Below, piece after piece: positions 32,230 to 44,544 of a stretch of 64,000 nt of DNA. The position numbers and the translations under genes were made by a program. The notes beneath the pieces are model-generated. The model did no database searches. It was not told where the DNA came from and worked only from the letters and a program-made list of their open reading frames with translations. Source of the DNA: Larix kaempferi (Eukaryota > Streptophyta > Pinopsida > Pinales > Pinaceae). The stretch spans positions 14,505,001 to 14,569,000 of the forward strand of contig BSBM01000600.1 of NCBI GenBank assembly GCA_027924585.1, given 5' to 3'. Numbering within the stretch: position 1 is the first letter of the stretch; the number at the start of each line of letters is the position of its first letter.

Positions 32230-33530
32230 TCAGGCATAGTACCTCTTTAGGTAAAGCCCATTGCGGGGTTCACCCAAATATATTCCGTCATAGTCCTCGA
32301 GCTCGTAAGCTCCCTTTTCCAAAACACGTTTAACGATGTAAGGTCCGTGCCACATGGACTCGAACTTTCCTGCCCCTAGCTTGTCATGTTTCTGGTCGTA
32401 TGTAAGGACCAGGTCACCCTCGTTAAAGATACGAGGTTCTACTGACTTGTCGTACTGTGCTTTGATGCGTTTCTTGTGAGCCTCATTGGCAAGAGCTGTA
32501 TCTCAACGAGACTCGTCAAGTTTCGCTAGGTAAAGGAATCGTTCTTCCTCGGCAGTAGTGTTAGGAAGAAGTTCGACGGCGAGTTTGAGGGATGAAATCT
32601 CGCACTCTATAGGAAGGACCGCTTCCAATCCATAAACTAGTTGAAAGGGAGTAAATCCAGTGGCGGTTTTAATGGAAGTTCAGTAGGCCCATAATGCTGA
32701 AAAGAGCATATTATGCCAGTTGGACTTATGCGTACCCACCATACGCTGGACCATAGTTTTCAAGACCTTGTTGATGGCCTCGACCTATCTGTTGGACTGT
32801 GGGTAGTAGGGTGTTGAGTTTTCATGGCGAAAACCCAATCTATCGCTCAATTCATCAACCATGTGGTTCTAAAACTGAGAACCATGGTTGGTAACTATCG
32901 CCTGAGGAACTCCAAACCGCGCTATAACATGATTGAACATGAAGACTGTGGCGGATTTGCCGTCGTTCATGTATGTATCCATTGCCTCGGCCCACTTTGT
33001 AAAGTAGTCCACAACTACGATGATGTAACTATGCCCCCCGACTGAGGTAGGCTTACAATATGAAGTCAATGTCCCATTTAGCGAAGGGGCCAATGACAAT
33101 AATAGGGTGTAACAGGGCGGGATGGGTGCGCTTCTTCGTTTGGAAGTGTTGACATGGAGGACATCTTTTTACGGCCTCGATACAATCATTAAAGATAGAC
33201 GACCAATAATATCCCGCGCACAAAATCTTCTGGGCTGTAGCCATCCCAAAGAGATGACCGCCACAATCCCTAGCGTGACAGTCATTTAGGACGTGTTCAG
33301 CCTCGTCATGAGTGAGACAACGTCGAAGAATACAATTGATGCTATAGCGATACAAGGTATCACTGATAATCAGATAATACTTTGCATGGTAGCGTATTCG
33401 ATGACGGTCGTCGTGAGAGAGGTGAGGGATGAAATGTTGGGTTTGAAGATACAACGTAATATCTCCATACCATGGATCAGACGTACCGATGAGAAACAAT
33501 GACTCATACGAAAAAGATTCATTGGGCTCA
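32230..33530 (-). pseudogene. pol: Integrase of element B
   Basis: The N-terminal zinc-binding region is well preserved (LNDCHARDCGGH ... RCPPCQHF, H2C2 pattern) in the frame 33634-33053. The catalytic core continues in another register: VVDYFTKWAEA, IVTNHGSQF (second Asp replaced by Asn), and the Glu region downstream. Stops occur near 32868 and 32505. The end is the same as in A (NGLYLKRYYA, TGA 32230). Confidence 0.82.
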
Positions 33531-34170
33531 GACTCTACATCAGGATGAGGAAGGTCGCAAATGAGCTCAGCAAACACCAAAGACTTTTTAGACTTGGCTT
33601 TCTCGAAAAGAAGATCGAATTCTTGCAGTATCACGATCCAACGTTAATACTTGCCCCCAAGCACCTAACGTGTCAGGACGTGGTACATGGGGTTCGAGTC
33701 TGCGATGATAGTGGCGGTGCGGAGCAAGATATAGTGTCGAAACTTTTGGACGGCGATAACCGCCGCGAGAGTGAGATTCTCAACATGTGAATATCTAGTT
33801 TCAGCGTCAATGAGACCCCTACTTGCATAGTATATCACATGCTCCTGGGCATTCTGGTCCTCCTGCACCAAAACCATGGCGATAGTGGTGGCAGAAGTAG
33901 CGAGATATAAAATATAATCTCGGTAGTAATTTGGTGGTTGGAGCACAGGGGCGTGGATAATAGCATGTTTGAGACTGTCGCTGGATTTTTGGGCTTGATC
34001 GTCCCAAATGAACGGGACATCCTTCTTGAGGAGTCTCATGTAACCCCGTGTCTTTTGCGCGAATTTATAGATGAAACGCTGTAAATAAGTCGCCTTCCCT
34101 TGTAGACTTTGAAGTTCTGTCACATCAGTTGGAGGTGGGAGAGCCACAATGGCTTCCACCTTCAAGGGAT
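33531..34170 (-). pseudogene. pol: RT C-terminus and RNase H of element B (downstream half)
   Basis: The frame 34165-33665 is open: LPPPTDVTELQSLQGKATYL (RT thumb/connection), FIWDDQAQKS, VLVQEDQNAQ, IYYASRGLIDAETRYSH, IIADSNPMYHVLTR (RNase H). It is split from the RT palm by the 3.5-kb solo LTR at 34171-37702. It runs in register into the integrase zinc region after 33634. Confidence 0.85.
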
Positions 34171-37100
34171 TGTTGGGTAAAAATATGCACTCTAATTCAA
34201 CACTTAATTGTCAACCCGGGAAGGGAGCTTATGAGATGCAAACACTATATGTGTAGGATTGAATGCTTGAACTAACTTAAGTTGACTAAAAATGCAAATG
34301 CGCTAACATGCAACTATATGACTTTAAACTACATGCATGACTTTCATAATTCAAATGCAAGAATTTATTCTATCTATGAAAACAGGAAATTGATTAACGA
34401 ATGAAACTATCAAAACTGAAATAACTGGAAAATGGAATTATTAATTCTTTATTTAGAAATAAACTATGCTAGGAATGAAACTAATGAATTTTGAAACAAT
34501 AACTAATTGGCAAATCATGAAAAGACATTAACTTCGAAAGACAACTAGAAAGAAGATTAAAGAAGATGGTATAGAAACTAAGAATAATGATAAGACTTAA
34601 TTAAACTCTATGCAAGATAAAACAAAGTTTAAATTACATCAAAAACTGTTAATTAGAAGCAAGGAACAATACAATTAAAAAGCAGGAAAAACTGGATTCG
34701 GTAATAAGCATGAAACAATGCAGAAAGTGTAAAGGTTCGAATGACGATCCGGATGGCTGTCTGAATGACAATTCGAATGACGGGCTGAATGGAAGAAAAA
34801 TGAATTAAATTAGAGAAAGAGGCAGTTTTGATGAACTTAATCGTCAGCTGGCGAATGCAAGTGAACCTACAGTGCAAAGAAGTCAGTGAAAAGATTGTTG
34901 AGGAACTATGATGATAAGAAGCAATCTATTCTAACCATTATTTGAGAGATGAACTATTCCTATGATATGCTAAAGCAGAATGATGATGGAGGATAGAAGA
35001 AACCTACAACTACAGAAAAAGAAGTTAAGGAAACTAATTCTAACTAAACAGAACTTGAAATAACATCTAACTAGTTAACTTTATCTAGTTGCAAAAAGAA
35101 AGACTGAAATCAAACTAAGAAGAGCTATGCATGACCGGTCGTTCTAGATTATGAAAATGCAATATTACATGAAAACAAAAGAAATTTGTATTTTATAAAC
35201 AACAAAATAATTACAACTATTGAACAAAGCAAACTAACCATTGTATGAAAGGAAACTCACTATTTGATATTCGAAATGAAAGTCTATTTACTAAAGTAGA
35301 GCTTACGGTGCTATGTGAAAGAAACTACTTGATGGTGCTATGTGAAAGAAACTACTTGATGGTATTCAACTTAAAGACTAGTTCCTATTGTTAACTAATT
35401 GAACAAAAATTGAAAATGCAATGCTTTTAACAAATGGAAAGTTAAATGCAACTATTTGATTAGATCCAATATGCAAATGAGATAGAAATGAATTCAAATG
35501 CATGAACAATAAACGAAATTCAAACCCTAATCTAAATAACACTACTTGCACGAATTAAATGGCTATGCTACTGTGTAAAGCAAATCTAATTACTCCTATG
35601 TAAAGCAAACTAACTAGTGCTGTGAATTGAAATACTAATCGTTAATCCTATTCTAGTTAAAGAACTTCAAAACTTGTAAACAAATCTATATATTAAGCAA
35701 ATAAGACAAGACTACTTCTATTCCTACAACGAATTGCATTGCAAACCAATCTATTTAGTTAAGCATCTAATAGAAATATATAAATACTCTGTTTCTAAAG
35801 GAAATCACAGTTCTAACATATCTAAATTATTTCATTAATCAAATTATGAGAAAGACCTATCGTGAACTACTCAATTTCAAAATGAAGAAAACTAAATTGC
35901 TTGCATTCAAAACAAAAGCTAGTTCTATCATGCTCAATATCTCAATGAAATGGGATGCAATTTCTTTTCAAATGAAACTATAACAATGATAAACTATTCT
36001 TACCACATACTAATGGAAAGCAAATCTAAATGCTTGAGAAACCAATGGAATTTCAAACCCTAGCTAAACTGGAAACGTTAATACAATGACATGAATGAAT
36101 TACTGGACAGAGATCTCGCTACATGTACACAATGAGCTCATATAAACACAACATACAGGAAATTAGAAGCAAGGATGTTTGCATTTTATACAGGAAAAAG
36201 AGAGATAATATTGCAGTCACATGAGGAAGAAAACACAATACTTAGCTAAATAATGATGACATAAATAAAACACAAGGAAACCAGCTGCTGTTGAGGGGCC
36301 CTCTGAGGAACAGTGGTTGATTCCACGAATTACTCCATCACCAGATCAGAAAAACGAGTTTCACCCAAGAACAGAGCAGAATTCTTATTATAAAAATGGA
36401 TTTGTATATTACAGTCTATTTCCAGAGCTCTAGGGTCTAATTTATACATGAACAACCCAGTGGGAGAGGATAGAACCAAATCCCCAAACTCCTGAACTGT
36501 TAAAACAAATTCTAAATTTAGAAAAACGACCATCCACGTTTTTTGGGCAAGTTGGTTTCAAGGAACCACGATTTTCTCCCAAATGGCTGCGAATTTTGGC
36601 GAAATTCCTTGAGGTGACCCTAATGGGCCTATTCTGCACAAAACCCATGTGCCGGAATTTTGAAATTCGTCTTCGTTTGCCCGCAGATCCAGCCTGAAAT
36701 TTGCTATCAGTTGAAAACACGTTTTTGACAGAATTTATGATTTTTGCAAGCTGATCACATCTGGACGGTTCTGGGTGAGATCTGATAGGTGGAGAAGCAT
36801 GAGAGGACCATCACGAACAACATCTACATTTTATGTTTTTGCATTTAATGCTCTAAAATGCTCTAACCAACGAATCCGCGGGTTGAATGAAGGGTTGAAC
36901 GATGGGCACGTCTGAATGGAGGTTCGTTTGACCTGTAACGAAATTTCTGCTGGATTGTTGGCCACATTGATGCCTGGATGCTTGAATTTTATTGGATGAG
37001 TTTTATTGGCTGAGCTCTATTTGCTTTACCACGTGATTCTCTGCCTTTCCATCCTCATGATATGCGAGTTTATTGCCACGACCTGCAAAACAATATTTCG

Positions 37101-37702
37101 TTTATGATTGATTAAATGTTCTAGCGTGAGATGTTATACATAAAATTAAAGCAATGTTTGAAGGATAATGAATTCATTACAAACTAATGTCTTGAAACAA
37201 ACTAAAAAGCCATATTATAATATCATTTATGTTTTTAAGTAGTATTTAAATGAAATGGCATTTGAAACTTATGAACTTGGAATTGATTCAAAACATAATT
37301 TTAATAAAAGGAAAAAATAATAATTATTTAAGTGTATTTCCATTTTTATTGAATCACAGTTTTAACATTAAGTTGTGGTTTTAATTTGTATATGCAGGAC
37401 TGGAAAGAATCGGAACATGAATGTATCATGGGATCAACACGAGCCAAAAGACAAAGGCAAGCCAAAACCAATAGAAAACATGTTGTCAAAACCTAGTGCG
37501 GAACTTAGGGACCGAACGTCTATCTTTTGCACAATATTGTATTAAAAATAATAGATTACGTATTTCTTTCATTTACGAGATTTAATTAATAAAATAAAGT
37601 AAAAGATAACCTTATTGAACATAGATGTATTAAATTACGGTAAATAAGATGGGAAATTAATGTAAATAACATCGTTATAAAAGACAATTTCGGAGTCCAA
37701 CA
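34171..37702. mobile_element. 3.5-kb solo LTR (or LARD-type LTR) in element B
   Basis: Ends TGTTGGGTAA...GAGTCCAACA (TGTTGG/CCAACA inverted), flanked by direct repeats GGGAT (34166-34170 and 37703-37707), splitting the RT reading frame. Removing it restores alignment with A. It is 3532 bp and AT-rich, and no gene is recognised. It contains a 27-bp tandem duplication (35307-35360). An internal LTR copy was not seen, so it is a single very long LTR or a very degraded non-autonomous element. Minus-strand open frames at 36330-36720 look like transcribed-LTR sequence, not protein. Confidence 0.85.
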
Positions 37703-37707
37703 GGGAT

Positions 37708-38440
37708 CAATGTGGATCCCATCTTTCGAGACAATGAACCCTAAGAGGCATCTAGACTCGACACAAAAGATACACTTATGAGGATTCAGACGGATATTGT
37801 ACCGTCTGCATCTAAGGAAAACATCTGTCAGATGATCCATGTGGAACTCACGCTGCTTCAAATGGGCAGGGAGATCGTCCAAGTAAGGTTCCACAAAGTC
37901 CTTCACATCATGGAAGGCATACGACATGGCTTGCTGGAATGTGGCGCCAGCATTTTTGAGGCCGAAAGGAAGTTTGCGATATGCAAACGTTCCCCAAGGA
38001 TAGATGAAAGCTGTCTTATGTTGGTCGGCGAGGTGGATCTCAATTTGGTTTTAATCGAAAAAGCCATCCATAAGCGAAAATATGACACTTCCAGCACAAT
38101 TGTTGATGATCTGGTCAATAAACGGAGTCGGGTAGTTGTCCTTTGGACAAGCCTTGTTAAGGTCCCGATAATCGACACAGACACGAATGGTACCCTGCTT
38201 TTTGTTCACAGGGACGACGTTTGAGACCCATTCTGTCAATGGGACAGGGTATATAAAGACAGCCTTTAAGAGTTTTTCAATCTCTGCCTTGATCGCCGCA
38301 GTCTTCCAAGGGTGTACCGGTCGCAACTTTTGGCACACAGGTTTGATGTTGGGATAGGTTTTTATTTCACGTGAAACAATAGTGGGGTCTATCCTAGGCA
38401 TCTCTCGTAGGTCCAAGCGAATACGTCTAGAAATCACTTG
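37708..38440 (-). pseudogene. pol: RT palm of element B (upstream half)
   Basis: It reads WVSNVVPVNKKQGTIRVCVD, NKACPKDNYPTPFID and IFSLMDGF, then a stop where A has FSGYNQ (near 38053). It resumes as LPFGLKNAGATFQQAMSYAF and the active site YLDDL (near 37875), intact here in contrast to A. Confidence 0.85.
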
Positions 38441-40030
38441 AATAAGGTCGCGCCAATAACGATTTCTTCAGAGGAACACTTCCGGCCTATGCGAATGTGT
38501 TCCACTACACCAGGTTTAACCGAAATGTTTACTGGGGTAATAGGCTCAATGTTGGCCAAGTTGCCCTCAGTGTCCGTATGACATGTAAGTATTGGGGAGT
38601 GAGGGAAAGGGTAGACATCCGGTGAAAAAATGGTGTCAATGCTACTCTCCATACGATCCGAAGGAGGAAGGAAAGACGACCTATGGTGGAGGTCATCCCA
38701 CGGACTGTCATCTACATTCATAACTTCCATAATGGACTCGTATGAATGAAAAGTCCAAAGTAGGAGGTCGGGTAGAGATGATGTCCGTCGTGGAGAACAG
38801 GATGTGGAGGCCACAGCTAGGTGGTCCTCGAGTGCTGACTGGATAGCCTCGTAAATGCGTTCAACGGGTGAAAGAGGCATCGTGTCTCCAATCAGGTGTG
38901 TGGTGGCTTCATCAGGTACAAGCCAGGTATCAGTGGAGTGGGGACGAGATGGAATCTCTGTGGAGATGATGTTCACGGTGGCAACATGATTAAGGGGATC
39001 CGATGTTGGAAAAATACCCATAAGAGATGAATATTTTATAAGGCCAACCCCTACACTCTCATACTGTTGTGATGATTGTCCAACCAACAGGACATTATCA
39101 CCAGGATGAGAAGTGGTGTCCGGTGTGCAAAAATCTAGTTGGTCAACAGTGACAATTCGTCCTTGATGGGGGAATTGCACTATGCGGAAGACAAATGAGA
39201 TAACTGCAGTCATGGCATAAAACCAATTGCGACCAAGCAAGAGATTATAATCTAATGGGGCTGCGACCACTTCCACGTTAATGGTTGCGGCTTACCCCCC
39301 AACTCAACTGCGAGAGCTTGTAAGATCCCATGAGGTTGAAAGCCATGTCCGTCGAATGCTTTTAGTGTGGTACGAGAACGATTAAGCTCGGGAGAGCCAA
39401 TGGCTCTCCAATAGGCGATCGACATGATTGAGGTAGAGGCTCTCTCGTCCAAAATGGCACGATGGACAATTTTCCCAACAACGTTCGCAACAACTTGGAA
39501 TGCGAATTGATGGGAAAGCCTTGGCTTGAAATATTCAAGTCTAAACATGATGGTATTCGAAGAATCCGGGTCAACTGCACCGATAGCAGCAAGGAGAGTT
39601 TTGTGTTGATTGGGACAATTCTGCAAAACCTCCAGCGTTGACATGGCGCAAGGAGCTTGTGCCAGGTCCTCTACGATATTGTAATTCTACGCCACCCGAG
39701 CATTGGGATTGAAAACAACTTTTCGAATCATGCTCTTGGGTGGCTGCAATATCGATTCTAAGGAAGGCTTCTCAATGGTGAGAGAAGATGGTGGTACAGT
39801 GACATCAGGTAAGGAAGTGGAAGCTTTTTCAGTATTACTTCCAACAGGTTCCTTCGAAGGGATCGAGTCGTATGATCGCGAGAGAGTATTTAGATTGATC
39901 GTCTCATTACGCACCATGAGAACATGCGCGGTAGAAGATGGTTCTCCTTGGGAAGGAGAGGGTTGAGCAATCATCTACTGATTTTGAGCAGGGAAGGGAT
40001 CGTCGAGGACTGCGGGAGTTGGTTTACCCC
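38441..40030 (-). pseudogene. pol: Protease and linker of element B
   Basis: The protease string is DERAST (Gly replaced by Arg), with LDYNLLLGRNW intact in the frame 39276-38434. A frameshift near 39295 separates the two parts of the protease. The frame 39974-39687 holds the segment before the protease and stops where A reads an uninterrupted RAAQNYN. The linker is closely similar to that of A. Confidence 0.8.
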
Positions 40031-41380
40031 TAAGAAACTTTTGAACTTCGTCTCTATGGGGACACTCTTTAGAAAAGTGGTCATCACCACACAGTAAGCA
40101 AGGATACTTCAGCTTCTGCTTCTGTTCGGTATCATTAGGGGTGCTCTTTTGTTCCTACTGGGTGGAATATTTCTTAGGTTTCCCTTTGTTCTTCTTCTTA
40201 CCACCAGACTTTTGAGGTGAAGCTGACTGAACATAATTCACTTCTTCAGTGACAGCAGGAGTGGATGATTTGGTGGTGCTGTGACCAGCCTGTGTTGGGG
40301 ATGGGGAAGAACCTTGAAGGTTCGATGATCCAACAGTTTGAGAAGGAGGCTGGGTGTTAAGGGATCCAATGATGCCATCAGCTCGGGGTCCCTTGGGTGG
40401 TTTCGAGGGATCGTACGTGTTGCGGGGTGCGTCAGGAAGAATATCAAACAACGTGCTCGATTGAGCATAGACTAAATCTAGGTAATGGGCATGCGCGATG
40501 GCTTGTTCTTCAGTGACAACCCCTCCCATAGCAACATCTCGAGCTATGTAAGGTATGAGAGACTTTGTAAACTAGTCTGCTAGGAGTTGGTCTGGAATAG
40601 GAGCCTTAATCAGACGTCGCCTCCTACACCACTCATGTATATGATCCGAAATATGAGTAGCAGTAGTTTGACGGAGGGAGGTCAGAAGGTCCATACCAGT
40701 TTCGTACCGTATAGGCAGCTGGAAATGGGTCAAAAAGTTCATAGCAAGAGAGCTAAAGTCAGGAAAAGAATGGGGTGGTAGTTCAATATACCACTTGGCA
40801 GCCGAACCAGTGAGAGTCCGTTGAAATAATCTGAGACGGATCGAGTCGTCCATCAGAGAGTTGGATGAACACCATAAATGGTATGTCATCACATGGTTTT
40901 TGGGATCTTCACCTGGCTTTCCGTCAAAATTGGGGATGTTTGATGGAAGTTTCACTGGAATCGGTGGCTAGTTAGTTCCATGGTAGATGGGGTCGTTGGT
41001 CAGGCGAGACAGGTCAGGTAGGTCCAAAGTAGCCAAAAAGGGCAGCTGTTGATTAGGCTGCGGGTAATGATAGTACTGATAAGGAATATAAGGACCGGTA
41101 GGACCTTGTATCGACTGATTGTAAGGTGTCCATGGAGGAAACTAACCCTAGGGGGTTGTGCCGCCTGGACCAAATGTAGGTCCGCCACCATAGTAAGGTG
41201 GTCCATTACCATAAGGTGGGGGTCCGCCTCCACCACCAGGAGGAGGTGGAGGTTCGCTGCCACCGCCGGGAGGAGGTGGAGGTCCATAACCATAATAAGG
41301 TGGCCCGCCACCGCCTCCACTTGGAGGGGGTGGTGGACCACCTCCGCCACCAGAAGGATGGGGGCCCCCACCACCTCCAG
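40031..41380 (-). pseudogene. gag: Gag of element B, N-terminally truncated
   Basis: Contains the knuckle region (CLLCGDDHFSKEC, CX2CX3HX4C, near 40060-40100), a Lys-rich tail, VVTEEQAIAHAHYLDLVYAQ, and the capsid core (LPSNIPNFDGK, LTGSAAKWYIELP, HISDHIHEW). A TAG near 40572 replaces the Trp codon seen in A, and another stop lies near 40956. The Gly/Pro-rich segment is shorter than in A and breaks off at 41380, where unrelated DNA begins. Confidence 0.82.
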
Positions 41381-42044
41381 GGTGTATATGAGTCCAAGAA
41401 AAAGAAGAGAGCCGAATAAGTGGAAGTGAACAGTTACCACCAGCTGAACATTTCCATCTCGAACATCCTTTACTAAGCATGTTAGCTAGAAGCTTGCAGA
41501 TGCTTCTGCTAAATACAATGGCTCTCTGAAGGGATGGTTTTTAGGTTGACCATCAACCGAAATGGGCTAGTAGAAGGCTGAAATCTTCTACTATGTGTGT
41601 GGTTCAATGTTGACCACAAACTCTCGAACTTGGCTCAAAGGCTCAGAGGTTATGTCTGGAATGGTTGGGGTGGGCTGACACCAAACCAACTGGAGAGCTG
41701 AAAACAGGAAGTGAACAGCTTCAACTTGCTGAACATTTCCATCTTGACAACTATTTTCCAAGTTAGCTAGAAGCTTGCACATGCTTCTACTAAATGAAGG
41801 TGCTCTCGATACTGGTGGTTTAAGGCTGACCACCAACTCTGGAGCTCAGTCGAACATATCTCTTCACAGGATCGCTTGTACTCGCTTGCTTGTTACTGAC
41901 GGTCTTCATTCCCCCCTGTCAGGAACAATGTGAGGAGAGGAGAGTCTCATGGTGAGTACTCTATGTCATGTATATCTTCTGTTTGGGTGTCTTTATCACT
42001 GGATCTGGCCTCTAAAATTGGATGTGGATCATGCTTGTTTGATC
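41381..42044 (-). repeat. Direct duplication with ~293-bp spacing
   Basis: Two copies of a roughly 140-bp unit, at about 41413-41550 and 41706-41845, share GGAAGTGAACAG, GCTGAACATTTCCATCT and GCTAGAAGCTTGCA. On minus one copy is open (NLENSCQDGNVQQVEAVHF) and the other carries a stop. No family is recognised. It lies downstream of the Gag of element E and may belong to it. Confidence 0.65.
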
Positions 42045-43058
42045 TCACTTACTTGTAGAGGGCCATGGCTGCTTGTTGTTAGATGGAGACTTTGAAACTT
42101 GACACCTGACATCATGTCCCCCCCTATTAGGTACAAAGTGAGGAGAGGAAGATGTATCAACTGCAAGATGTGTCAATACTCGTGAATGAACTCTCCGGTA
42201 TGACTTATAAATCTTCTTGGTTGTTGATGACCATTTCCAAGAAGCGATCCACCCATAATGAATCTTCTCTCTTGCAGGTTTCTTCAAACTGAAGCATCTA
42301 TCTGATGCGTGCGTATGTTTTCCACATTGCTTACAAGGGTGAAGATCAAAACAATGATCTTTCATGTGGCCAACTCGATCACAGTGTTGGCATGTCGAAC
42401 TCTGAACTGACGTGGATGAAGATGGACTCTTGTGGATGAATCCAGCACTCTGAAACTGGATGGGCTTGGAGAAGTCAAGAATGTGAACTGTCACTCCCTT
42501 GTCATATCCAAGACCGGTTCTATGCTTGGTATGGTTGATCTCTTCCCAAGGTCTGATGATGGGCTTGGAAGGAGCAAGCAGAACCTTTGCATGCATGTCT
42601 TCATCTTCATCTTCTTTCACTTCTGATGGGGTGCCACTGATTTGCTTATGTGCTTCTAGACTGACATCAATATGTGCAGGCTGCAGAACATAATCATAAA
42701 GAGGATTGTTCTGAACGTGAACAAGTTCAGAATGCTTTTCTTCTCGTATGAGCTGCGACTCAAGATGTAGAAACTCAAGTGTGTCTTGTGACTCTTTTAT
42801 ACAATCTCGGATGTGAGTGAGAGTGCTCTTGTTGATCATGACAGTGTTGTCGACAGAGGAAAATAATAGAGTGTTCAATAACTCTACAAGGCCACTTAAT
42901 CTTGCCATTGAAAACTCACTCAAATACAAAAGGGCTTCTTGCAATTCCACCCTTTTGCAACAAGACTCAAACTCAACAAATAAACTCAGCAACTTGGGGG
43001 TTGTTGGGTTCAACCGAGAATGCACCCGTTTACAATGACTCACAAGAAATAATTCCAA
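42045..43058 (-). CDS. gag: Gag-like protein of element E with two CCHC knuckles
   Basis: An open frame of about 337 codons. The N-terminal 170 residues are helical-looking with no recognised motif. A segment HRTGLGYDKG and FQSAGFIHKS follows, then two canonical knuckles in tandem, CQHCDRVGHMKDHC and CKQCGKHTHASDRC (both CX2CX4HX4C), and a basic tail. Knuckles of this kind bind RNA in retroelement Gag proteins. The tRNA-iMet primer site and LTR lie about 1.25 kb upstream on the same strand, as expected for a 5' Gag. No protease or RT follows, because the element is truncated near 41380. The start is uncertain, since the frame may open with a non-ATG codon or be spliced. The superfamily (Ty1/copia or Ty3/gypsy) cannot be decided from Gag alone. 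Confidence 0.65.
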   Translation of the reverse strand: MELFLVSHCKRVHSRLNPTTPKLLSLFVEFESCCKRVELQEALLYLSEFSMARLSGLVELLNTLLFSSVDNTVMINKSTLTHIRDCIKESQDTLEFLHLESQLIREEKHSELVHVQNNPLYDYVLQPAHIDVSLEAHKQISGTPSEVKEDEDEDMHAKVLLAPSKPIIRPWEEINHTKHRTGLGYDKGVTVHILDFSKPIQFQSAGFIHKSPSSSTSVQSSTCQHCDRVGHMKDHCFDLHPCKQCGKHTHASDRCFSLKKPAREKIHYGWIASWKWSSTTKKIYKSYRRVHSRVLTHLAVDTSSSPHFVPNRGGHDVRCQVSKSPSNNKQPWPSTSK

Positions 43059-44312
43059 GTGCTAATGAACTTACAAAACCCACAATTCGCAAGTTACAAA
43101 TTTGATGATGATCTACAAGTTGAAATAAAACTCGGAAAATTGAGTGTTTTACCTTCGTGAAGATAGGCCTTTGGAATTGAATGTTGCAGTGTCCAGGAAA
43201 CGAGCTCTACCTCACTTCACGTGCACAACATTCACATATGTCTCGAAATCATTATGTACAACTCCAATGCTTTAACTCATTCAACACAGCTTCAATGATG
43301 ACTTCAACACATCAACAATTGAACCATTCTCTTCAACGCATAAGTGATACACGGTCTTCTCAACATACGCAAGTCTCAATCCCTCAGCAAATCCACTCAC
43401 AACTTGTAGCTTTAAACACAGGGCTCAAGTACGAAAATATGCTTGAAATTTTCTTTATCTCCCAACAAAATTGTTGTGAATTTGTACTATGAAATCCCAT
43501 CACTAGATGGCATTCGACGCTCATGAGAGGGCTCGACACTCAGCTAGGATGTCAACACACAGCACAATACCACCTACTCCAATGTTCAGATAAGGAGTTT
43601 ACTAGATAGTGGCAACAATCACTTCATGGATAGTGGCAACGGTCTATTCATGGAAACCGTCAATCTTGAATTCCCTGGGCATCCAACGGTGGATCTTCAC
43701 TAGCTATTGTAACCTCAGTTGAACAGAGAGACTTTGGTATAGATATATAAAATCAAGAGGAAAAAAACACAGTGCCGCTCTATTTCAATTTCGTAGTGCA
43801 TTTATTTCCACTTTGACATTGTTAAACACCTCCAGAAATATTAAAAACCAGTAATCAAGTTATCAAAGGCATTCAAAACACACATCACCTATTCACTCAC
43901 CCACTCCGCAAATCAATTCTGCAATACAATGTTATATTCACGGAGATTGATGTAATTGCTTCTCCAATTTCTAGAGCATGCCCCAGGTCTTTCTGCCGAG
44001 CGAGTCGAACGCATTCAATTAAGGATTTGCATCAATAACAAACCCAACTCCAACGCAACAGTAGTTGACAACAACGCAGCAACAGTTTTCACGCAACAAT
44101 AGAAATGAGGGCTCACACAGATCGAGATTGACAGCACATAGGGATACAATTATACAATGAAACAATTGTGAAACATCTACTCGGAGACTCGCAGAGGAAT
44201 CACGCAGAGGGTAGATGAATAAGTCAGGATTTTCAGTCGGTAGTTGGTAGCGCTGCTGTGGAGAGTAGAGGGAAGATTGTAATGGGTTTAAGCATAGGCC
44301 ACAGGTTCATAA
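43059..44312 (-). other. Leader of element E
   Basis: Noncoding 1.25 kb between primer site and Gag frame. Short open frames on + are not convincing. Confidence 0.5.
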
Positions 44313-44314
44313 GA

Positions 44315-44326
44315 GCTCTGATACCA
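44315..44326 (-). other. tRNA-iMet primer-binding site of element E
   Basis: TGGTATCAGAGC on minus, one base inside the LTR end (TGTTAGG on + at 44328). This is the standard initiator-Met primer site of plant LTR retrotransposons. Confidence 0.85.
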
Positions 44327-44327
44327 C

Positions 44328-44544
44328 TGTTAGGTTGTCCCTTTGGGTAAATAGGAAAATTGGCTGGAACAAAGCTAAATATAAGAAGATACACAAACAG
44401 AATAAGCGTGAATGCTCAATGTATTTCTCATTAACTAACTATATATATAAATACAATGAGAAATGTCCCTTGGGTTTCATATTCCCAAGTGGACTCTTAG
44501 ACTCCCGGGTGATTCTTGGTCTCCCTGAGGATTAGACTCCAACA
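44328..44544 (-). repeat. 5' LTR of element E
   Basis: On + TGTTAGG...CTCCAACA, so on minus TGTTGGAG...CCTAACA, 217 bp. A minus-strand TATA region (TTTATATATATAG, 44441-44453) lies in the middle. The outer boundary is chosen from the TGTTGGAG end and is not confirmed by a second copy. Confidence 0.65.

Larger units (their letters stand above)
25710..41380 (-). mobile_element. Element B: Tat-like Ty3/gypsy copy, 5'-truncated in gag
   Basis: It is collinear with A from the shared LTR through the 3' region, antisense PMD, second RNase H, integrase, RNase H, RT, protease and into the Gly/Pro-rich part of gag. Homology stops near 41380. The gag N-terminus, leader and 5' LTR are absent. Two solo LTRs (26922-28133; 34171-37702) are inserted. 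Many lesions differ from those of A, so the copies decayed largely independently. Confidence 0.9.

Noticed and set aside
36330-36720. Minus-strand ORFs in the 3.5-kb insertion
   Set aside because: Short, overlapping frames in a region that looks like transcribed LTR sequence. No recognisable motif.
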